Source: Campylorhamphus procurvoides (taxonomy: Eukaryota; Chordata; Aves; Passeriformes; Dendrocolaptidae). Taken from it: DNA of 64,000 bases. A model generated the notes under the pieces. The model had not been told where the DNA came from and did no database searches. It worked only from the letters and a program-made list of their open reading frames with translations. The translations under genes were made by a program, and so were the position numbers. Positions 11,501 through 21,398 of this stretch are shown here, piece by piece (within the stretch, counting starts at the first letter, position 1; each line of letters begins with the position of its first letter). Where the stretch lies: contig WBMV01008582.1 in NCBI GenBank assembly GCA_013396655.1, positions 62,001-126,000 of the forward strand. The letters are read 5' to 3'.

Positions 11501-14500
11501 ATCCCACCCTAACAAGGTTTGTGTGTTCCAGACAAGCCTGGCCATGAAGAACCTGAGGTTCCCTGGTCCCAAAGGCTGAGACCTTCCAACTCCACATCCC
11601 AAGCTGTCTTTCCTGGCATCCTCAATCCCATCACGTGCATTAATGTCAATGTCAGCATCGTGTTCATTGTCTCCAGGCAGCACTACCCACTTTATGATGT
11701 GTAAGTACAAATGCAGAGCACAGAACTCAGATAAGGCACTTCTACTTCAGCTACAGAGAACAAGGGGGAAGTTTGCACTTTTTTCAGCACAGAATTAAGA
11801 GAAAACGTGACTAGGAAGAACAGAATTCTCATTATTAAATATACTTCTCTGGGTTTTTCACGGAGAAGACTGTGGCATAGTAGCAAACAGCATGTAAGTC
11901 ATTCACAGATTGACATTTGCTTATTGAAATGGGTAAAATCAAATATACACATGCTGTTCCTGGTGTGTTGCTGACCTATTTCTGACCTGTGTCCACACCC
12001 TTTGCACCTTGACTTCTCCCTGACTTGCACTGCATGGTCCTTCCAGCTGACTTGAAGTTCCCTTCCCTTTTTTGTGGTTATGGAGTTCCAGGACCTTATT
12101 GGAGCTGAGGTTTAGGTTTTTATAAACCAGTTCCCACTGCCACGAGAGCCTTGGGAGCTCTGCCTTTGGGGCTGTTTATCTGGGGGTGTTTCCTCTCCTA
12201 TGCCCTATTTTGATTCAGTTTCTGCCATTCATCCAATTTCAAATAACAAATAACACCAGGGATAAGCAATCAATAAAAAACCTACCTCTGGTTTCCATGT
12301 GACACCTGCAGTGATCAAACACCTGTAAGGGTTCCCAGTAGTTATTTTCACACTGCTAAATAACATCCTTTTTAGGCTTAAACATCCTTTTTAGGGTTAA
12401 ACATCCTTCTTAGGGTTAATTCCTGGTGCTCCATATTTTTGTGGGGGGAGAAGAAGTTGAAGCAGCCCCAAATAAAGCTGGGGGTGAGTAAACACTGGAG
12501 ATGAGTGAACAATTTGGGGTTCAGTGCCTGAACTCACACTGATGCTCAGCTCTTTAGTGCTATGATGGACAACAGCCCTGCCTTAATAACCCTCTGCTGG
12601 GATTATGATACTACATCCCAAAAACCCAAGAATAGTGACCAAAACTTTTGGGATTTTCCTCCTAGGAACAACCTGTACAACACCAATGCTCAGTTTGACT
12701 GGGGAGACTTCCGAAGCCTCAGGGAGGAGGTCAGAGAGACCTCCCAGAAATTCCTGCTCTTCCTTTTCCACTTCCAGGACCCCGGGACCTTCGTGTTCCA
12801 GCTGAGCAGTGACAGGCACAAAAGAATGGTGTGTACCCAGGAATGCTGTCTTTGCACCCCCTGTGCCATGGGAATGTCTGGAAACAGGGGAAGTTTTAAA
12901 AATAATAGAGAGCATCTTTTTTTTGACACTGTGCAGGGGAGTGCAGCAATAAAGAGGTGAATTGGCAGCTGGGAGGGGTAAATGATGCAGCTCCCACAAA
13001 GCCTTGACTCAGGGAAATAACACTTTTTCTATAAATTGTGCATATTTACATTAGGTGCAATGACTGCTGGCTGCCCTTTCTCTTGCAGTACGTGAGGGTG
13101 ATGCCCCTGGGAGGACAGTGCTACGAGGAGGGGCCATTCCTGCCCCCAACGCCCAGGTTTGCTGTCCAGGTGGGAATTGCCAGGAGAAGGGAGCTCCTGC
13201 TCCAACCTGACTGGGCAGCGATTGCTGGAGCCAGCTCAGGACTGCTCATGGTGCTCGTGGCCTCTGTGGCATTGACAGTGAGTGGGAGTCACACCAAATT
13301 CGGGGGTTGAGAGGATATTATGACATTTAATGCAATGATCCCACCAGTTGTTTCTTTAAGCATCACCTACAAAGCTGAAAATTAGGATTAATTGTAACTC
13401 AGCCTCATATTTTATATAAGGGCTTAAACTCCCCCCTATGAATTGATCCAGTGCCACCAAAGCCCCAGGATATTTAAGGCCACTTGGAGACATTCATGGT
13501 AGAAATGAACTTCTTTCCTATTTTCTGATTCATCAAAGAGATGACCATTTTCTTCTTAAATGTCTGACCAAAACTGCCTCAAAATAAAGACGACAAATAA
13601 TTACTGAAAAGCTTTTACAAAAAACCGTCAGTCAGGAATAAGTTTCTCCAACATTCAGATTTGATTTCCTTATTCAGTCCCAGGGACCACAACACACCTG
13701 AGATCAGATTCAAACCCAGGATGGTCATTCAGATTTTTAACACCCCAAAAGGTCATTAATTTTTGTTTCTAGCATGATCTGAATTCAACAGGATTTTTTT
13801 TCCTGCAACCAGGCTACTGAGGTAATGATAGAAAATGTGATTTATTCATCCAGCAGATGCAAATAACAGATAACTGTCCTTCCTTCCCCTTGGTTTCAGC
13901 CTTATCTGCTGGGATTACTAATTCTGTTTTAGAGCAAATGAATGATATATTTAGAAAGCAGACTCTCAGGGTCTTTGGCTGGCAGGTGATGATGGATCCT
14001 GCTTGTGTGAATCACACTAATAGGACACATCCAAATAAGAGAAGGAACTTACTTGCTGAATTTTGTGGTGTTTTGCAGCTCCTCTGTCAGGGACTTGGCT
14101 GGTCCCAGAGGGGCAGCCCCTGCCCTGCATTCCGAAGGCAGCAGCTGAAGTACAACCTGGACAGCTTCTCCTCCAAAGCTCCAGGAGTCTTCTCCATCCC
14201 CAAAGGCCACCCCTCGCTGGGGCAGCAGGGCAGGGGCACCTCTGGCAGTGCTGAAGGAGCAGGTCAGGGGCCAAGGGCTGTAAAAGCACTCCAGGGTCAT
14301 TGGGGGTTTTCTTCAAAAGCAGTATTGAATTAAAAAAACCCATAATTAATAAATGCCTGTCCATGTTTCAGGCTGTGTCCTGAGGAGAGGGGATGCTTGG
14401 GAGCCTGAAGGACAGGTAGACCTCGAGTCCTTTAATACCAAGGTTTTCTTTGAGCTTCTGCTGAGCCAGTCACTGTCTGTCACAACCACACTGAGCCACT

Positions 14501-17500
14501 TTAAAGAAGAGGTAAATCCTGTTTGGGGCTACTTTTTATTTGGAAAGGACCTAAAACATGCAGCTTTATCTGGATGTTTTATTCAACTTTCAGCTTTTTG
14601 GAACATGAGACACAAATATATCCTCATATTCTTAAGAATGTTGTTTATAACATGTAAGAGTCAGAAAAGTAGTGACCTCAAGGCAGAACATTTTGGTTTT
14701 CTCATGGTACTGATCTGATAGAATTGCTGGAAAGTGATTTCATCTTCCAGCTTCAATTTTTCATCTGTAAAATGAAAATAACATTAATTTCCCAGGCAAA
14801 CACTGGAAAGCTGCAGATTAAATTAAGGAGAAATGAATAAATGAACACACAACAACATGCGAGCCCATCATTTGAATTTTCTAATAAATATCTGAGTTGA
14901 AAGCCATGGGAGAGCATTTCACAGCCCTGCTGAGGAATCACCCTGGAGTTCTCATGGAGTTCCAGGGGAGGTGGAAAGGACAGCAGGGGGAGCTGGATCA
15001 CAACAAGCATTAATAGATGAATAATGTGGATTTGAGACAAGGCATTAATGTGTTTGCACTGAAATCTGACACCAGCCTGTGTTGTGATTCCATAAAGAAG
15101 TATTTATTTCAAAGTGACACTTCCCCAGCTCCAAACCCTCTCTCACAGCCCTAATACAACCTTTCTTCTCTTTTTCTTTTGGGTCTCAGGTGAAAGTGCT
15201 GTATCACAAACTCACAGGTGAAATGTCTGCACTGAAAAACCTTTGGGTAAAGACTCTGAGTGTCCCAGGAAAGGTGGAGGATGAGAGCACAGTGCCAGAG
15301 GGCTGTGCAAAGGCAAAGCAACAGGTAGGGCTCAGCCCAGCAATATTGAGCCACAGAATTACAAATCAAATTCCCACTACTCTCTTTTAAAAGTTTCAGG
15401 TGGTCGTGTAAAATGTCACTCTTGGAGTTATAGACATTTAATATTTAAAATTTCTATGAAATAAAACGATTTCGTGTCTTGAAAACAGAAATATAACTCA
15501 TTGTTTCACTTGGAAAAAGATGTGTGAACATAGTAGGGAGTTGCAAAAGGTAATTTTTATTTCAGGATTTGTTATGTCTCATGTTAAAAGGACCCTCTGA
15601 GTTATCAGCTTGCTCAGAGCTGGATAAATGCTGGTCACTTACATCCTACATCTTTGTAATTCAGCATATTAGAGCTGTCAGCTCAAATGAGCACATCAAA
15701 ATCATTTTGAATTTCTAACCTTTGCCATTTTAATGAAGGGCAGAAAAGTTGCCAAGTCTGTTTACAGCTGGATTTAAAAAAACCCCAATAAATTAAAATA
15801 CATTTGGATTTCCTCTCCATGCTTGCCCTGGCCTCTGAGTGTCAGGAATGGGTCCTGAAACAAGAAGCCAGTGTGGAGACTGCATACACCAAACTGGAAT
15901 ATTTGAGGGACTTGTCAATCAGCCAGACACAGCAGGCAAAGGTCCTGCAAATAAAATAACATGGAATTACTGAGCCAAAGAGCTGTAGCATCTTCTTGAG
16001 CCCCTGGACAGTGTGCATGGGGTGGCTGTGAACTGACATGAGGCTCTCAAGGAAAGGCAATGAATGCCAGGATACCTGATTTTTTAGAAAATTATATTCT
16101 TGACAGGCATGAAATGGCCTCTGCCTGCTTTGTGCTGTTTCAGGTGCTTTTCTCAGGCTCTCAGCAGTGTTTTGAAAACTATCAGACAAGCAGATTTTAT
16201 GGCATTGGGGGCGTCTCACACAGCACATGGAAGGGAATCCAACAAAAACTGCTCCCCCTGCTCAGGGCTGCAGTTCAGAGGCTGGAGGAGAACAGCAAAA
16301 GGAGTTTATCACCTGAGACACCAGGTGAGAGAGAAAAGAAAGGTACTGCCAGGTAAAAAAAATATCTGCTACTTCCCTCATTTTATTCTGGCCTGGGAAA
16401 ACAGGTTTCTTCTACAGGCTACTCATCCTGGAGCACTTGGACAGGAGTGTTTGGAATTGGGGCTTTTTGTTGGGGGTTTTCTTGCTTAAATAGAACATGT
16501 TCTTCCTCATTAAAACGACTTTCACAGGCACATGAAAAAGGAGAAAACTGGTGAATTTTTGGAGAGAAAGATATTCACGTGTCCAGACTTCAGTGTCACA
16601 CCCCAAACAGCAAAACCCTTCACCTCTTTTGCCTTGTCTATAGAATTCTAATGTGTGAAATGCAGTATATTATACACTTGTATTGGACACAAAATAAATC
16701 GGTCAGTCTGATGAAATGCTCCTTTCCTTGCAGCAACACCAAGCAGAGCTCAGGGCACAGAGGAGGCCTCGAGGGCTCAGGAGGGAGAACCAGCAGCACT
16801 TGATCCTGCAGCCCTTTCTGCCAGAGAGTTGGTCATTTATCAGTATGGCATCTCCATCCTGCAGTTTCTCAGACTCCACATCCATGTGAGTGTTTAAGAT
16901 GGTGATATTTAGGAATCAACATCACTCATCAAGAAGCCTCTCCAGCCAAGAGGCTGCCAAGTGGGTACCAGTCATGAAATCCATTAGAGAATGACCAGTG
17001 TGCAAATATCAAGAGCTCAAAACAGTCCTAGACCATTGTGGAGAAAACAGGACTGGATTTTAAGTGTAATCTCTACCAGTTCTTATAGTTGTGACATCGT
17101 TCTTGAGCACATCATGCAGGTACTGGAGAATTAATCCCTGCATATTGCATAATATTGAGATAAAACATCTCTTTATAACTTGGGCAATTCTCATTTTCTC
17201 TGTACAGTTTTTAGCACTCCCTGGCTTTGGGCTGGGTTAACTCTCCAGGGTCTTTCCTAACAGCCTCAAATAAATAATAAAGTTGCAGTGACTCCAGCCA
17301 GAGCACACTTTAATTTACTTAATTAAAAACCTGGCAGGAGGAAACCCTGGGTTTTTTAAACAGTCTCCATTTTCACGTGGAATTGTTTTGGCTCTGCAAA
17401 GCCACTGCAAATCAAGGCTGACATTTAGCTGAACTTTTATGCCATTAATCCCTCTTGTTGTGCAGGCTGATGTGCCCAGGGTTCCTCCTGAAGCATTTTC

Positions 17501-19982
17501 CCTTTCCTTGCAGGCTCCTGAAATCACCCTGGCTGTTGCCTCCAGCCTCCCCCCGAGCACAAGCAAAGCCACAGGCAATGCCTTCAGGGATTCCTTCTTC
17601 TACCAGGTTTGCCCCCTGCACATGGAACCAGCCCAGGCAATGTTTCTACAGCCATTAAGTTCAGGAGATGGGGAGTAAAATGCAAAAATATTACATGCTT
17701 TTTAAAATCAGAGCATGGCTAGTGCTTTCTAGGAAAAACACTGATATAAGAAATCCTCAGATAAGGTCCAGGTATATCTGAGCACAATTTACAGAGCACT
17801 GGAGGATGCTGAGTTCCAATACACATCTAATGTGAGGGTCATACCCAAAGCACATTTATTAGATTAGCTCTGATTATCCAGGTTCTCCTGTCCAAGTTGT
17901 ACCACTTTCATTGCTCCCAAATTCCCTCTAGGTCAGCTTTACAGGAGTCAGTGTATCAGCATTTTACTTACTATAATTAAACTACAGAATCTGACTATTT
18001 TGTATTATTTCTAAAACTGGGGTGTGCAGAGAAGTTTTCTGTAGTTGCTGATATACAAATATAAACCTGTCTAGAGCAGAGAATGCAAGAAAGCTTTTAA
18101 TAATCTATAATGTGAATTAAGCAGCCTTATGACTATGTACATGGATATTCCCCAGTACTGATTTGAATCCTTGGACTTACCTGAAATTGAGACAAACCAT
18201 TAGGAGTTTGTCTCAGCTCCTGATGCTCCTTTTCCTCAGAATTCCAAGAACAAACTCTTCATCCTAAGGGACTGCCTGGGCTCTGCAGGAGCTTTCCTGC
18301 TCCTCCTCGTGCACTGCCTGGCTCATGTCACTGCAGCTGAGCCCAGCCACGACACCAACCCCAACACCAACCCCCTCTTCCTCAGCCTTTTCTATCAGGT
18401 ATGTTCCAAATGGGCTTGAATTATACTCATATTTGTTAAAAAACCACCATTTTAAAAGCAAAGGGTAAATGCTTTGTACAACTCCAGTGATAAAAGGGAT
18501 GATGAAATATGAGAAAATTACCTGAACTGCCCTTGCAGCTGCACAGGGACTGTTCACAGCCAGATTTATATTCAATACTTGAAGAACTCCACCTTGGTGA
18601 GACAGCAGCAAACCCCACCACATCATGTCTTGTTATCCTGCCAACCAAACCCAACCCAACCCTGACTCAGAAACACCTTTATACCTGAGAGCTGAGGAAA
18701 TAAACCCCCCCAGCTGCCTCCCAACCATCACCTGGGCACTAACTGGGAGAACCCAGCAGAGAGAGGTGTCCTGACCACAGTCCTGACTCAGAACACTCAC
18801 ACCAAACTCCTTGGGAAAGCAAAATGAAATTGGGGTGTTCTTCCCATGACCATGATGGGATGCAACAGGTTTTCAAAGCCTCTCAAAAAGTCCTGCTTGG
18901 TGGTTTTTTTCCTCTAGGCACTAAAGGCCTGTCTCAGTGAAATGTTCTCCCTCAGACTTCAGCTCTCAGCAGCTCCCCAGGGTGACAAATCCCAGGGGAT
19001 ACAGCAGATGCTGCTGAAGGAGGGACCATTCTCCAAGGAAGAAGTAAATCTCATCTCCCAGCTGTTTGAAGTGAAAGTGAAAAGCCCCACAGACATGGAA
19101 GCCTTTGAGAAGGTAACAAGAAAATTCACCAACCTTGTATTTTCCTACTTTGTTGGAAAAATGGCAATTTAAAGTGGTTTATGGGTGTCTGTCTCTACAT
19201 GCATGCAATGGATAAACTGAAACACAGGAAATTCACTGAGCACACTGGAACAGGTTCTCCAGAGGGGTTGGGGGTCCTCCCTCCTTGGACACATTCAAAG
19301 CCCATGTGGATGACTCTGCTTAAGCAGGGAGGTTATAATAAATTATTTACCTTCATGCAAATCATTAAGCCAGCACAATAAGCAATACTATGAAAAACAT
19401 TTGAGGAGTTGGCAAAAAATAACAATTATCTGCTTTCTCCTCTTCTGTGCTTGTTCCATAACACATGAAGAACCTCTTGCTGCATGTGAAATCTGAGGAA
19501 CCACTAAATGACAAGTGGTTTGTGAAGAAAAGAGAGCATTTCCTTCATTCCTTGAGCAGCAGTGGAAGGGACAGCTTGGCAGGGAGGGCACGGTAAGAAT
19601 AACTTGCCAGGAGCTATTATTTCCTATTTATTATTTACTCTTTCACTATCTTGGATGGTGAAATTCATCTTTCTGGTTTACTCCTGTGAAGAATCTGTGG
19701 ATAAAATTTTAATAATGGCATTTCCTCTCATTTTAAACATTCCTTTCCATGTTTTTTAGCTCTGGAGAGGAAACCTCGTCCCCTTCAGAACTGGAGGAGA
19801 AAGTGGATGTGTTAACTGAGGAGCTGGTGCAGATCTTAGAGGATGAACACCAGTTTTTGAACAGCAAAGACAATGAAGACCTGCTTAGTTACTACCTTGA
19901 GATCACTAGTTTGGAGAAGGAGTGCCTGGTAAAAGAGATCAATGCATTAGAGGAGGAGATAGCCCTGGGCAGAAGGTTGTAG
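8434..19982 (+). CDS. Unnamed 20-exon gene: GCC2/GCC3-type cysteine-rich single-pass membrane protein
   Basis: Exons proposed: 8434-8575, 8990-9213, 9472-9636, 9876-10058, 10293-10413, 11193-11306, 11532-11700, 12666-12828, 13089-13277, 14079-14262, 14372-14511, 15190-15324, 15846-15941, 16144-16324, 16734-16885, 17466-17606, 18240-18398, 18918-19112, 19471-19592, 19760-19982. All junctions are GT/AG with matching phases. The total is 3,198 nt, giving 1,065 residues plus TAG. Order: possible signal peptide (1-16); cysteine-rich CPAGFFCPHG and CPAGTFSP motifs (about 44-65) and CTCPPGY (about 126), as in GCC2/GCC3 (ephrin-receptor-like) repeats; a long ectodomain with sequons NAT, NAS, NST and NVS; a transmembrane helix at about 469-493; then a cytoplasmic region with an acidic coiled-coil end. 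I do not recognise the gene by name and propose no biochemical role. It converges on BTG4, about 1.2 kb from stop to stop. The start and the exon at 17466 are the weakest points. Confidence 0.8.
8990..9636 (+). CDS. Exons 2-3 of the unnamed gene: cysteine-rich GCC2/GCC3-like module
   Basis: Exon 2 (8990-9213, residues about 48-122) and exon 3 (9472-9636, residues 123-177) carry regularly spaced cysteines with CPAG-F and CPPG-Y turns typical of GCC2/GCC3 or ephrin-receptor-like repeats. A sequon (NAT) follows CPHG. Donors are CAG|GTACAG at 9214 and AAG|GTATTT at 9637; the acceptor of exon 3 is TTTGCAG at 9471. Family assignment rests on motif recognition only. Confidence 0.75.
9228..9264 (+). 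repeat. TCATCC hexanucleotide microsatellite
   Basis: About six perfect copies of a TCATCC-type hexamer lie in the intron about 15 bases downstream of the exon 2 donor at 9214. Read in frame without splicing it gives alternating Leu-Ile, an artefact if translated. Confidence 0.9.
12363..12419 (+). repeat. Three tandem copies of a ~21-base unit containing TTTTTAGGGTTAA
   Basis: Three near-identical units (CATCCTTTTTAGGSTTAAA-like) follow one another in the intron between exons 7 and 8 of the unnamed gene. Units two and three contain TTAGGG, but the period is about 21, not 6, so this is a small local tandem repeat. Confidence 0.8.
13089..14262 (+). CDS. Exons 9-10 of the unnamed gene: membrane-proximal region and transmembrane helix
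   Basis: Exon 9 (13089-13277, residues 428-490) starts YVRVMPLGGQCYEEGPF and runs through LLLQPDW into the hydrophobic stretch GLLMVLVASVALT, which continues as LLC into exon 10 (14079-14262). This makes one helix of about 25 residues with no charge. Exon 10 then turns basic (PAFRRQQLKYNLD), which by the positive-inside rule puts the C-terminal part in the cytoplasm. The acceptor at 13088 is TCTTGCAG and that at 14078 is TTTTGCAG; the donors are at 13278 and 14263. Confidence 0.78.
15190..16885 (+). CDS. Exons 12-15 of the unnamed gene: cytoplasmic region
   Basis: Exons 15190-15324, 15846-15941, 16144-16324 and 16734-16885 (residues about 599-786) encode charged, helix-prone sequence with many Leu, Gln and Lys and no cysteine clusters, for example LWVKTLSVPGK, LLPLLRAAVQRLEE and YQYGISILQFLRLHIH. 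The donor at 15942 (AAG|GTCCTG) is weak, but the phase fits and the alternative reads into a stop within four codons. I see no known catalytic motif. Confidence 0.7.
17466..17606 (+). CDS. Exon 16 of the unnamed gene, with two in-frame acceptors
   Basis: Acceptors at 17465 (TGTGCAG) and 17513 (TCCTTGCAG) are 48 bases apart and both keep the frame, so the exon encodes 47 or 31 residues. The downstream acceptor has the better pyrimidine tract. The donor is CAG|GTTTGC at 17607. If both are used, the protein would exist with and without a 16-residue insert. Confidence 0.6.
18240..19982 (+). CDS. Exons 17-20 of the unnamed gene: C-terminal region with coiled coil
   Basis: Exons 18240-18398, 18918-19112, 19471-19592 and 19760-19982 complete the protein (residues about 834-1065). 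Exon 17 has a moderately hydrophobic patch (GAFLLLLVHCLAHVTA) that is short of a convincing second membrane helix but possible. The last exon is acidic with heptad-like spacing (LEEKVDVLTEELVQILEDE) and ends in EEEIALGRRL, followed by TAG at 19980-19982. No AATAAA is evident in the next kilobase on this strand. Confidence 0.72.
19235..19345 (+). mobile_element. CR1-type LINE 3' fragment
   Basis: The segment from GGAACAGGTTCTCCAGAGG through GACTCTGCTTAAGCAGGGAGGTT resembles the 3' region of avian CR1 elements (contact with family consensus from memory). It lies in the intron between exons 18 and 19 of the unnamed gene, in sense orientation. Confidence 0.65.
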
Positions 19983-20980
19983 TGGCACTCAGAGCTTGGG
20001 GTGGATCTGCCTTGGGTCTCTCTTTAGTTCTCAGGCTTCAGGCCAAGGTAAATCTTCTCCTTCTATTCCAGCTAGAGTGGATTTTCCCTCTCCATACTCA
20101 AGGCTCTGGAGTGAAAGCAGTGCAGTAATTTAAGTGACAGTTCTTTGGCCCAAGCAATGACATTTCTGGCCCTATCCAAGTGGGGAAAAGAAATATCACT
20201 GCAAAAGCCCAGACTCAGAGTTTCCAGGAATAGAAGCAAAATACAGAATCACTCAATTCTGCTTAGTGTTCAATGTATTTTTTTTAACTAATGGATCAAT
20301 CTACAACATGTTGTGAAGTTCAGCTGATAGTTACACTTTTCTGACTTTATGACACAGCAAAAGCCACAGATATCATTAACCCAAGTGACTGTATCAATAC
20401 AATTACACACCAGGAGCAAGAAAGACTGTTTCCCACCACTGAAAGCAACTGGTCCAGCCCAGATAAACTTTCCTTGTTCTGAAGTCACCACATTTCAGCT
20501 TTCAGCTCTCTCCCATACAGGAATGCAGGTCCTGCACTGTCCAAGCCCAGCTCTGCTCTTAAGCCTGGGGGGACAGTCTCTCCTCCTCCCAAATTCAAGA
20601 GTCAAACCCTGAAACACATGAAAACATTCAGTATTTGCTGATCAGTGAAACATCACCAGAGCCCCTGGCAAAAAGCAAGTGAGGGAAGGGCAGAGTCATT
20701 CCAGATCCTTCCTTCCCCACCAGCAGAGGACAATTCAAACCATTTTGTGACTCACTGAACACCCTCAGCATCTCTACCTGTGGTATTTAGATCTTTGCTC
20801 ACAGCTCAGCTGTGCCAGAAGGAAGCAAACTATCCTTCAAAGCAACTTGGGGGATGGTTTTTTTGGTTTTGCTTTTTTTTTGTCCCTTCCTTAACTTGTG
20901 TTCCCACCAAAAAGCTTTTGGAACTCCCCTCAGGGCACCAGTAGCCGATCAGATGGCTTTTATAAAAACACATCAGTAAA
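19983..20980. other. Convergent spacer between the unnamed gene and BTG4
   Basis: This holds the 3' untranslated region of the plus-strand gene and spacer before the BTG4 polyadenylation signal. I see no further exon, tRNA or repeat here apart from short poly-T runs near 20,860-20,880. Confidence 0.5.
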
Positions 20981-20986
20981 TTTATT
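20981..20986 (-). terminator. BTG4 polyadenylation signal (AATAAA on minus strand)
   Basis: TTTATT on the plus strand reads AATAAA on the minus strand, about 235 bases beyond the BTG4 stop codon. That is a sensible 3' UTR length; the cleavage site itself cannot be fixed. Confidence 0.5.
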
Positions 20987-21221
20987 GATATTTGCATTTC
21001 CTTTTCAACTCGCTAAAGGAGTCTCACATCAATCTTCAATTTTATGTTAGCATTAATATATATAACCAGTTAAAAACCTCGATAAACCCCCCCCCTCCAA
21101 AGCCCCCTTGCAGACACACAGACTAAGAGACAGGGATTAGAGACAGTAAATGCTTTTTTCTCAGGTTTTGCAGTGCCAGCCCTTGATGCCATGGCAGAGT
21201 GAGTGCTCCAAAGGCACAGCT

Positions 21222-21398
21222 CTAGCGCTTGGTGTTGACCCAGTGGTACCTGTCCACACGTGGCCCCGAGAAGGCAGGAGAGGGCCTGTAGAACCTGTAG
21301 CCCCTGTGCTGGCCATAGTAGGAGCCATCAGCCAGGTAGGAGTTCCTGTACAGGTACTGGGGCCAGGGCTGCACCGGAGCCTTGTAGTAGTCACTGAA
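21222..21398 (-). CDS. BTG4: BTG4 last coding exon, tyrosine-rich tail
   Basis: The acceptor CTCTTCAG ends at 21399; the exon encodes 58 residues from [12 protein letters not shown] to YHWVNTKR and a stop at 21222-21224. It has eleven or so tyrosines plus many Arg, Gly and Pro. The proline/tryptophan pattern early in the exon (PVQPWPQ) matches the PFQSW region of the human protein, which supports it as the true last exon. Confidence 0.9.
   Translation of the reverse strand, partial: FSDYYKAPVQPWPQYLYRNSYLADGSYYGQHRGYRFYRPSPAFSGPRVDRYHWVNTKR

Noticed and set aside
12363..12419. Interstitial telomeric repeat
   Set aside because: The period is about 21 bases with only isolated TTAGGG words, not consecutive hexamers.
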